Source: Pseudomonadota bacterium | Lineage (GTDB): Bacteria > Pseudomonadota > Gammaproteobacteria > Burkholderiales > Burkholderiaceae_D | Direction: 5' to 3' | Assembly (NCBI GenBank): GCA_023435945.1 | Contig: JAEZLB010000293.1 | Coordinates: forward strand, 1-5,966 | Length of the DNA: 5,966 nt | In this document: one piece after another, positions 1 to 4,937 of the stretch | Layout of the letters: every line of letters starts with the position of its first letter | Numbering within the stretch: position 1 is the stretch's first letter | Notes under the pieces: generated by a model | What the model was told of the DNA's origin: nothing | Database searches by the model: none | Seen by the model: the letters and a program-made list of their open reading frames with translations, nothing else | Position numbers and translations under genes: made by a program

Positions 1-107
1 AACAGGCGTCCAATCCGCGTATCGGATTCGAAGACGGCCGTGTAGAGCTGACGGCGCCAGCCTTGCGCAGGTTTGCCGAAATGGGTGCTGATGCCTGTCT
101 TCGCCAT
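1..107 (-). CDS. Ion transporter / voltage-gated potassium-channel-like protein, N-terminal fragment
   Basis: Only the first 35 codons are in the window; the gene continues past the left edge. The fragment starts MAKTGISTHF and contains GWRRQLYTAVFESDTRIGRL at residues 16-35, with the next codon beginning TT. The pattern GWRxxLYxxxFESDTxxGRLFD is characteristic of the short cytoplasmic N-terminus just before the first membrane helix in bacterial ion transport (Kch-like, six-helix) proteins, so I infer an inner-membrane cation channel. The frame stays open upstream to a second in-frame ATG at 150-152, which would add 15 residues (MVQPGSSPHYEPPQY). Neither ATG has a good Shine-Dalgarno sequence. 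I prefer 107 because homologues, as I recall them, have short N-termini. The gene is divergent from the terC-family gene, so its promoter must lie in 108-299. An overlapping plus-strand frame is taken as a shadow. Family call fairly sure; exact start unsure. Confidence 0.72.
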   Translation of the reverse strand, partial: MAKTGISTHFGKPAQGWRRQLYTAVFESDTRIGRL

Positions 108-203
108 GTACTGCGGCGGCTCATAATGGGGTGAAGAACCAGGCTGGACCATGGAATGTCAATAGATAACGAAAAGAGAGAATGATAATGGCTTTTTGCA
201 TTT

Positions 204-286
204 GCTTCCCAGCCTTCCTTGTGCGGACGGCTGAGAAGCGTTGCCGCCTACCGGGCAAACGCTTGCAGCGTACGGCGAGAAAGGAA
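204..286 (+). promoter_or_regulatory. Structured 5' leader RNA of the terC-family gene, possible metal-responsive element
   Basis: Two stems stand next to each other. Stem 1 pairs 204-214 (GCTTCCCAGCC) with 229-239 (GGCTGAGAAGC): ten pairs and one C-A mismatch around a 14-base loop. Stem 2 pairs 238-245 (GCGTTGCC) with 254-262: eight pairs with one bulged A at 257, sharing two bases with stem 1. A smaller alternative, CGCT-TGC-AGCG at 260-270, competes with the 3' arm of stem 2. The loop of stem 1 holds TTCCTT (215-220), complementary to AAGGAA (281-286) just before the ribosome-binding site. Genes of this TerC subfamily are commonly preceded by the yybP-ykoY manganese riboswitch, but I do not see its GGGGAGUA loop; only a GGCGAGA stretch (274-280) resembles its 3' end. 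Structure is seen; a regulatory role is inferred. The rest of the divergent gap (108-203) shows no convincing promoter on either strand. Confidence 0.45.
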
Positions 287-289
287 ACC

Positions 290-293
290 GGAG
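290..293 (+). promoter_or_regulatory. Ribosome-binding site of the terC-family gene
   Basis: GGAG lies six bases before the ATG at 300. It fixes that start over an in-frame TTG at 219, which would add 27 residues unlike any TerC N-terminus and would run through the structured leader. Confidence 0.75.
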
Positions 294-299
294 AAAAGC

Positions 300-977
300 A
301 TGGATGCCGAGTTCTGGATTTCAGTTCTGCAGATTATTGCTATCGATATCCTGCTGGGTGGCGACAATGCTGTCGTGATTGCACTGGCCTGCCGCGGCTT
401 GCCGGAGGCGCAGCGAAAAAAAGGCATTTTATGGGGTGTGGCGGGAGCGATCGCGCTGCGTATTCTCCTGATCTTTTTTGCGCTGCAATTGCTGGCAATT
501 CCTTACCTGAAGGTGGCAGGCGCCTTGCTGCTATTGTGGATAGGCATCAAATTGCTGCTGCCCGAGCATAATGAAGGGCACCATCATATACAGAGCAGCA
601 CCACGTTGGCAGGCGCGATCAGGACCATCATCGTGGCTGATGCCGTGATGAGTCTTGATAACGTGATCGCGGTGGCGGGAGCCGCCAAGGGAGACCTTAC
701 CCTGGTGATATTCGGCATCATGGTTAGCGTGCCTATCATTGTCTGGGGCAGCAGACTGGTACTGAAACTGATGGATCGCTTTCCGATTGTCATTACCCTG
801 GGCGGGGGATTGCTTGGCTGGATCGCGGGGGAAATGCTGGTGTCGGACGTGGCGGTGGAGCCGCTATTGGCACAGCAGCCAGCATGGATAGGGCATGCCG
901 CCGGCCTAGTGGGCGCCTTGCTGGTGATTGCGACCGGAACGTTGCTGGCCCGGCGCCGGCAAGGGCATTCAGATTGA
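300..977 (+). CDS. TerC-family (YjbE/YkoY-type) integral membrane protein, probable metal exporter
   Basis: This 225-residue protein is almost entirely hydrophobic, with about seven predicted membrane segments (roughly residues 6-30, 43-65, 66-87, 103-126, 132-150, 162-182 and 198-217). Two TerC signature stretches are present: IDILLGGDNAVVIALA at 15-30, with Asp16 and Asp22, and VADAVMSLDNVIAVAGA at 112-128, with Asp114 and Asp120. They form the two halves of an inverted repeat whose acidic residues are thought to bind the metal. Its length fits the short YjbE/YkoY branch, not the longer Alx-type proteins. Members studied elsewhere export manganese or help metallate exported proteins; manganese is the likely substrate here, by family inference only. 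A histidine-rich segment, HNEGHHHIQ (90-98), lies in the loop joining the two halves. The C-terminus is a basic ARRRQG tail. The stop is 30 bases before uspA, so the two genes are probably cotranscribed. Confidence 0.92.
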   Translation: MDAEFWISVLQIIAIDILLGGDNAVVIALACRGLPEAQRKKGILWGVAGAIALRILLIFFALQLLAIPYLKVAGALLLLWIGIKLLLPEHNEGHHHIQSSTTLAGAIRTIIVADAVMSLDNVIAVAGAAKGDLTLVIFGIMVSVPIIVWGSRLVLKLMDRFPIVITLGGGLLGWIAGEMLVSDVAVEPLLAQQPAWIGHAAGLVGALLVIATGTLLARRRQGHSD

Positions 978-992
978 GTGGAAACTTATCGC

Positions 993-997
993 GGAGG
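993..997 (+). promoter_or_regulatory. Ribosome-binding site of the universal stress protein gene
   Basis: GGAGG, followed by purine-rich AGAAGAGAGC, precedes the ATG at 1008 by ten bases. It decides against an in-frame GTG at 978, which would add ten residues not expected before the family's MxKILxxxDGS beginning. Confidence 0.75.
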
Positions 998-1007
998 AGA
1001 AGAGAGC

Positions 1008-1433
1008 ATGCTAAAAATACTGTTGTCGACGGATGGTTCCGACCAGAGTCTGCGTGCCGTGCCGCACGCTGTCCGGCTATATCAGACTAACGGCCCTGTC
1101 GAGCTGCACGTGCTGTATGTGCAGATTCCTATCCAGTCCGGACATGCGCGCATGTTCGTCAGCCAGGAAAATCTGAATTCCTACTATCAGGACGAAGGCG
1201 AAAAAGCGCTGGCGCCAATGTGCAAGCTGCTGGATGAGGCGGGGGTGCACTACAGCAAGCACATCAAGGTAGGACCCGTGGCGGAAACCATCGCGCAGTT
1301 TGCCAAAGAGCAGCATTGTGATCAGATCATCATGAGCACTCACGGACGTAGCGGCTTGAAGCATATCCTGATGGGTTCGGTCGCCACGGACGTGGTACGC
1401 ATCAGCGAGGTGCCGGTGCTGTTGGTCAAGTAA
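1008..1433 (+). CDS. Universal stress protein, single UspA domain
   Basis: The 141-residue product is one complete Usp domain. It opens with MLKILLSTDGSDQS: a first beta strand followed by Asp9, which contacts the nucleotide base in the family. The C-terminal nucleotide-binding loop is STHGRSGLKHILMGS at 110-124, and the last strand is VPVLLVK at 135-141. In ATP-binding members the loop reads G-x2-G-x9-G-[ST]. Here the second glycine (Gly113), the nine-residue spacing and Gly123-Ser124 are kept, but the first glycine is Ser110. The protein is therefore of the ATP-binding type with one conservative change; nucleotide binding is likely but not certain. It is cytoplasmic and probably a dimer, as is usual in the family. 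Its position 30 bases after the terC-family gene suggests a shared transcript, perhaps under metal or envelope stress. It ends 11 bases from the facing stop codon of ptsI. Confidence 0.93.
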   Translation: MLKILLSTDGSDQSLRAVPHAVRLYQTNGPVELHVLYVQIPIQSGHARMFVSQENLNSYYQDEGEKALAPMCKLLDEAGVHYSKHIKVGPVAETIAQFAKEQHCDQIIMSTHGRSGLKHILMGSVATDVVRISEVPVLLVK

Positions 1434-1444
1434 CGGCAGCAGCC

Positions 1445-3187
1445 TCAGAGCGTACGTAATGCTTGTACGGCGCGGGTGATTTCCGTGGGTTCGTGCAGGC
1501 GCAGGATTTTCTTGATCTTGCTATTCAGCAAGCCCAGATCGCTGTTGAGAATTTCCTGCTTGATGGTGGGGATCTGGCTTGGGTGCATGGAAAATTCCCG
1601 TAGTCCCAAGCCCAGCAGCAGTCGGCACAGATTCGGATCGCCCGCAATTTCACCACATACGGAAACCGGCAGGCCGGCCCGGTGACCGGTCGAAATGATG
1701 TGCGACAGCAGGAAAATAACGGCCGGATGCAACGCGCTATACAGGTGCGCGACTTCATGGTCGACGCGATCAATGGCCAGTGTGTACTGGATCAGATCAT
1801 TGGTGCCAATGGACAGGAAGTCCAGCCGCTTCGCGAATACCGGCAAACTCAAGGCGGCAGCCGGCACTTCTATCATTGCGCCTACCGGCAGGTTGGGGTC
1901 GAATTTACGCTTGGCATCCCGCAGCTGCTGCTTGGCCTGCTCTATCAGTTCCAGCGTACGGTCGATTTCAAATGCATGTGTGATCAGCGGTAGCAGAAGC
2001 TTGACAGGGCCATAAGCCGAAGCGCGCAGGATGGCGCGCAATTGCACCAGGAATATGTCCGGCTGCGACAGGCAATAACGAATGGCGCGCAAACCCAGCG
2101 CCGGATTGGCAGCACTTTCCTCGGCTTCGTCGATCGGCTTGTCGGCGCCGCTGTCCAGCGTGCGTATCGTGACCGGTCTGCCTTTCATGCAGATCACGGC
2201 CTTTTTGTAGGCGTCGAACTGTTCGTCTTCGGTCGGTAACCGCGCCGCCTGTGCCGCCGGGGCCATGAACAGGAATTCGGAGCGGAACAGGCCAATGCCG
2301 TTGGCGCCGGCTTCCATTGCCGCGCTGCAGTCATCCGGAAATTCGATGTTGGCCAGCAGGGTAATGGGCGTGCCGTCCTTGGTGACAGCCGGTATCTTGC
2401 GCAGGCGTGCCAGCTTCTTGCGTTCACGCAGCATCTCGGCCTGCCTGGCGCGATACTGGTCCATCACTGCCTGCGGCGGATCGACGATCACCGTGCCGGC
2501 ATCGCCGTCGATGATAATCCATTCATCCTGTTCAATCAGGGTTGAGGCATTCTGCATGCCGACTGCAGCCGGAATATCCAGGCTGCGTGCCACGATGGCG
2601 GTATGCGAATTCTGGCCGCCCAGGTCGGTGATGAAGCCGCTGAACGCGCCGTTGCGGAACTGGGCCATGTCGGCAGGCGAGATGTCATGCGCTACCACGA
2701 TCATTGGCATCGCCGAGGCATCCGTGGCGGGCAGGGCAGTGGCGCTGCCGGTCAGTGCCTTGAGTATGCGTTCGCCGACCTGGCGGATATCGTTGCGGCG
2801 CTCGCGCAGATACGGGTCTTCGATTTCGGCGAATTGCGCCGACAGTTCGTCGATTTGCGTGACCAGCGCCCATTCGGCGTTGTAGTGGCGCGTGCGTATG
2901 ATTTCCAGCGGCATTTCCGAAATCATGGGATCGGAAAGAATCAGCGCATGCACATCCAGGAAGGCGGCGAGTTCTGCTGGCGCATCCTTGGGCAAGTCGG
3001 CGCGTATGCTTTGCAACTCCTGGTGGACAAAGGCCATGGCTGCCTGCAGCCGCGCGATTTCAGAGGCTACCTGGGGTTCTGAGACCAGGTAGTGTTTGAC
3101 ATCCAGTGCGGCTGGCGCGAGCAGATGGGCGCGCCCGATGGCAATGCCGCGTGAAACCGGGATACCGTGAAGAGTAAGGTAGGCCAT
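1445..3187 (-). CDS. ptsI: Phosphoenolpyruvate-protein phosphotransferase, PTS Enzyme I
   Basis: The 580-residue enzyme takes phosphate from phosphoenolpyruvate and passes it to HPr in the cytoplasm. The N-terminal half holds the HPr-binding helices and the phosphohistidine domain: TDLGGQNSHTAIVARS at 187-202 carries active-site His195. The C-terminal PEP-binding barrel has GIGLFRSEFLFM (297-308), RTLDSGADKP (342-351), NPALGLRAIR (361-370), MIEVPAAAL (438-446), GTNDLIQYTLAIDR (461-474) and VCGEIAGDP (510-518). By comparison with E. coli Enzyme I, Arg302, Arg342, Glu440, Asp464 and Arg474 bind PEP and magnesium, and Cys511 is the proton donor, so the enzyme looks fully active. Minor differences from E. 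coli are GGQNSH for GGRTSH and DSGADK for DIGGDK. The start ATG lies 29 bases after the ptsH stop with only a weak AAGAA ribosome site, suggesting translation from the polycistronic message. Length is normal for the family. Confidence 0.97.
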   Translation of the reverse strand: MAYLTLHGIPVSRGIAIGRAHLLAPAALDVKHYLVSEPQVASEIARLQAAMAFVHQELQSIRADLPKDAPAELAAFLDVHALILSDPMISEMPLEIIRTRHYNAEWALVTQIDELSAQFAEIEDPYLRERRNDIRQVGERILKALTGSATALPATDASAMPMIVVAHDISPADMAQFRNGAFSGFITDLGGQNSHTAIVARSLDIPAAVGMQNASTLIEQDEWIIIDGDAGTVIVDPPQAVMDQYRARQAEMLRERKKLARLRKIPAVTKDGTPITLLANIEFPDDCSAAMEAGANGIGLFRSEFLFMAPAAQAARLPTEDEQFDAYKKAVICMKGRPVTIRTLDSGADKPIDEAEESAANPALGLRAIRYCLSQPDIFLVQLRAILRASAYGPVKLLLPLITHAFEIDRTLELIEQAKQQLRDAKRKFDPNLPVGAMIEVPAAALSLPVFAKRLDFLSIGTNDLIQYTLAIDRVDHEVAHLYSALHPAVIFLLSHIISTGHRAGLPVSVCGEIAGDPNLCRLLLGLGLREFSMHPSQIPTIKQEILNSDLGLLNSKIKKILRLHEPTEITRAVQALRTL

Positions 3188-3216
3188 GTTGTTCTTGGTT
3201 ATAAAGGCAAGGGGCG

Positions 3217-3486
3217 TTATTCGCCTTCGCCGAACTTGTCACCTATGAGTTGCCTGATGGCTTCCAGGCATTCCTGTTCATCGGGGCCTTCCACTTCCAG
3301 GATCACGGTGCTGCCTTTGCCGGCAGCCAGCATCATCACGCCCATGATGGATTTCGCATTCACGCGGCGCTGATTGCGGGTCATCCACACGTTGCTGTCA
3401 AATTTTCCAGCCAGTTGGGTGAGCTTGGCGGAGGCACGCGCATGCAGCCCCAGTTTATTGGTAATTTCTAGTTCTTCACAGAGCAT
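3217..3486 (-). CDS. ptsH: Phosphocarrier protein HPr
   Basis: The 89-residue protein carries phosphate from Enzyme I to the EIIA protein encoded just upstream. The active site is NKLGLHARAS (10-19), with catalytic His15 and the conserved Arg17 beside it. The second signature, VNAKSIMGVMMLAAGKGS (42-59), contains Ser46 followed by Ile-Met-Gly. This is the site phosphorylated by HPr kinase/phosphorylase in bacteria that have it, including many betaproteobacteria; that kinase gene is not in this window. The acidic tail GDKFGEGE is typical. The start ATG directly abuts the TGA of the EIIA gene (TGAATG), and there is no good Shine-Dalgarno sequence, so translation is probably coupled to that of EIIA. 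Identity is secure; control through Ser46 is inferred from the residue. Confidence 0.97.
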   Translation of the reverse strand: MLCEELEITNKLGLHARASAKLTQLAGKFDSNVWMTRNQRRVNAKSIMGVMMLAAGKGSTVILEVEGPDEQECLEAIRQLIGDKFGEGE

Positions 3487-3873
3487 TCATTTATCCAGGC
3501 GGACGGCACCGGTCTGCGCGCCTGCAATCGCACGCTCGGCAACACGGGATAACAATTCATGACGATAAGTCAATGCGCGCAGCAGCATGGGAAGACTGAT
3601 GCCGGCAAGGACTTCTACATGGTCAGGTTCGGAAAGCGACAGGGTGCAGTTACAGGGCGTTCCCCCGACCACGTCGGTCAAGACCAGTACGCCAGCGCCA
3701 TCATCGAGACGGCTGATAGCTTCATGCGCCAGGCGCCGCACTTCCTGCGGGTCCTGGTCGGCCCATACATCGATGGCTTCCAGACGCTCGGGCATGCCCC
3801 GGAAAACGTGGGAAGCGGCTTCCACGAAGGCGTTGCCAAGCGGAGCATGAGTAAGCAGCAGGATACCAACCAT
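3487..3873 (-). CDS. PTS EIIA component, mannose (Man) family, single domain
   Basis: The 128-residue protein matches the EIIA domain of the mannose family. MVGILLLTHAPLG at 1-13 has the phosphorylatable His9; LVLTDVVGGTPCN at 63-75 has Asp67 and the glycine turn beside the active site; AGISLPMLLRAL at 90-101 is the usual G-x-x-LPML motif. It should accept phosphate from HPr. It is not fused to an EIIB domain, and no EIIB, EIIC or EIID gene is nearby, so a sugar-transport role is unlikely; the context suggests a regulatory acceptor. The start at 3873 fits the family exactly, but the 20 bases before it lack a Shine-Dalgarno sequence. The gene follows gshB after 62 bases and is joined to ptsH without a gap. 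It could be labelled a fructose- or mannose-specific IIA in databases, but no substrate can be read from the sequence. Confidence 0.92.
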   Translation of the reverse strand: MVGILLLTHAPLGNAFVEAASHVFRGMPERLEAIDVWADQDPQEVRRLAHEAISRLDDGAGVLVLTDVVGGTPCNCTLSLSEPDHVEVLAGISLPMLLRALTYRHELLSRVAERAIAGAQTGAVRLDK

Positions 3874-3935
3874 AGTGCGATGACGCTAAGCTGAAATAAG
3901 AGAGCGTGACGGTATTACCCTGGCAAAGTAGAGGC

Positions 3936-4880
3936 TTATTGCCGGACTGCCTTTTCAACGGCATCCATGAACATCGCCGCCACGTTAAAACCTGTTTGTT
4001 GTTCGATTTCCTGGAAACAGGTCGGACTGGTGACATTGACTTCGGTAAGGTAATTGCCGATCACATCCAATCCTACCAGTAAAAGGCCGCGTTGCATCAG
4101 CACCGGCCCCAGTGTTTCGCCAATTTCCCGGTCTCGCGCCGAAATTTCCTGCGCCTTGCCCAGCCCGCCGGCGGCAAGATTGCCGCGTACTTCATTGCCT
4201 TGCGGGATGCGTGCCAGGCAGTAGGGAACGACCTGGCCGCCGATGACAAGCACGCGCTTGTCGCCTTGCGTGATGTCGGGAATGAAGCGCTGGGCCATGA
4301 TGGAATGGCTGCCATTGTGCGTGAGCATTTCGATAATGGAGCCCAGATTCATGCCGTCGGCTTTGACGCGGAATACCCCCGCGCCGCCCATGCCATCCAG
4401 CGGCTTCAGGATGATGTCGCCATGTTCCTGCTGGAAGGCGCGCAGGGTATCGGCGTCGCGGCTGACCAGCGTGGGCGATACGAATTGCGGAAATTGCAGA
4501 ATTGCCAGCTTTTCATTGTGATTGCGTATGGCCTGCGGACGATTCAGGATGCGGGCACCTTGTTGTTCCGCCAGTTCCAGCAGGTAGGTGGCATACACGT
4601 ATTCCATGTTGAACGGCGGATCGGTGCGTTCCAGCACCACATCGAAGGCGGCCAGCGGCTGTACCTGCGCCGCTTCGGCGCGATACCAGTCATTGGCATC
4701 GCCGGTCATCGTGATACGCGCAGCACGGCCCGTTACTTTGCCGTCGCGACAGGCCAGGTCGTGATGCTGCAGCGCATAAATCTCATGGCCGCGGCGGGCC
4801 GCTTCGGCCATCATGGCGTAGGTGGTGTCCTTGTTAATCTTGAATTGGGAAAGCGGATCAGCAAGAAAGGCTATTTTCAT
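3936..4880 (-). CDS. gshB: Glutathione synthetase
   Basis: The 314-residue ATP-grasp enzyme joins gamma-glutamylcysteine and glycine to make glutathione in the cytoplasm, the second step of the pathway. Length matches E. coli GshB (about 316). Visible motifs are the N-terminal MKIAFLADPLSQFKINKDTT (1-20), with the usual D-x-hydrophobic start; LERTDPPFNMEYVYATYLLE (83-102), matching the family's R-x-DPPF-x-YxxxTYxL segment; the ATP-binding lysine strand and glycine loop ILKPLDGMGGAGVFR (157-171); RGNLAAGGLGKA (232-243); and the metal-binding end TEVNVTSPTCFQEIE (279-293). E. coli has MRKDPPFD where this protein has ERTDPPFN, a small variation. It lies 57 bases downstream of gshA in the same direction, so the two glutathione genes probably share a transcript. 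The ribosome site before the ATG is weak (GGGAC, then seven bases). Confidence 0.97.
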   Translation of the reverse strand: MKIAFLADPLSQFKINKDTTYAMMAEAARRGHEIYALQHHDLACRDGKVTGRAARITMTGDANDWYRAEAAQVQPLAAFDVVLERTDPPFNMEYVYATYLLELAEQQGARILNRPQAIRNHNEKLAILQFPQFVSPTLVSRDADTLRAFQQEHGDIILKPLDGMGGAGVFRVKADGMNLGSIIEMLTHNGSHSIMAQRFIPDITQGDKRVLVIGGQVVPYCLARIPQGNEVRGNLAAGGLGKAQEISARDREIGETLGPVLMQRGLLLVGLDVIGNYLTEVNVTSPTCFQEIEQQTGFNVAAMFMDAVEKAVRQ

Positions 4881-4920
4881 CAGTCAGGTCCCGGTCGGCG
4901 GATTTCCGCTCAACAGTCAG
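4881..4920 (-). repeat. Short direct repeat and small hairpin in the gshA-gshB spacer
   Basis: CAGTCAG occurs at 4881-4887, touching the gshB start codon, and again at 4914-4920. Between them GCGG (4898-4901) and CCGC (4906-4909) can form a four-pair hairpin with an ATTT loop. On the transcribed strand this gives CTGACTG, then a small hairpin, then CTGACTG directly before ATG. There is no U tract, so it is not an intrinsic terminator. Both elements are short enough to arise by chance; function is unknown. Confidence 0.3.
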
Positions 4921-4937
4921 TGTCGGTTAGTTTCGGC

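Noticed and set aside
3..134. Plus-strand open frame at the left edge, apparently the 3' end of a gene ending in TGA at 132-134
   Set aside because: Its product resembles no family I recognise, while the minus strand of the same bases gives a recognisable ion-transporter N-terminus. Both cannot be real over the same stretch, so this is a shadow.
154..170. Possible sigma-70 promoters in the divergent gap: GATAAC (165-170) for terC and TTGACA on the minus strand (complement of 154-163 region) for the channel gene
   Set aside because: GATAAC has no matching -35 hexamer at 16-18 bases, and the minus-strand TTGACA has no reasonable -10 hexamer at the right distance.
182..571. Plus-strand frame from ATG 182, a possible leader peptide overlapping terC
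   Set aside because: The AAGAGAG before it is almost against the ATG, too close for a normal ribosome site. The product is rich in Arg and Cys with no family resemblance, and most of it overlaps the well-supported TerC frame.
1451..1469. Inverted repeat CGTAC / GTACG with a nine-base loop near the ptsI stop
   Set aside because: It lies inside the ptsI coding sequence, has only five pairs and no U tract on either strand, so it is not a credible terminator.
2265..2885. Long plus-strand open frame inside ptsI
   Set aside because: It is the opposite strand of a complete, motif-rich Enzyme I gene. Its product is low in complexity with no recognisable domain, as expected of a GC-rich antisense shadow.
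3874..3935. Possible promoter between gshB and the EIIA gene (TTGCCA-like -35 on the minus strand)
   Set aside because: No -10 hexamer with acceptable similarity lies 16-18 bases downstream; the spacer can be explained as untranslated RNA within one transcript.
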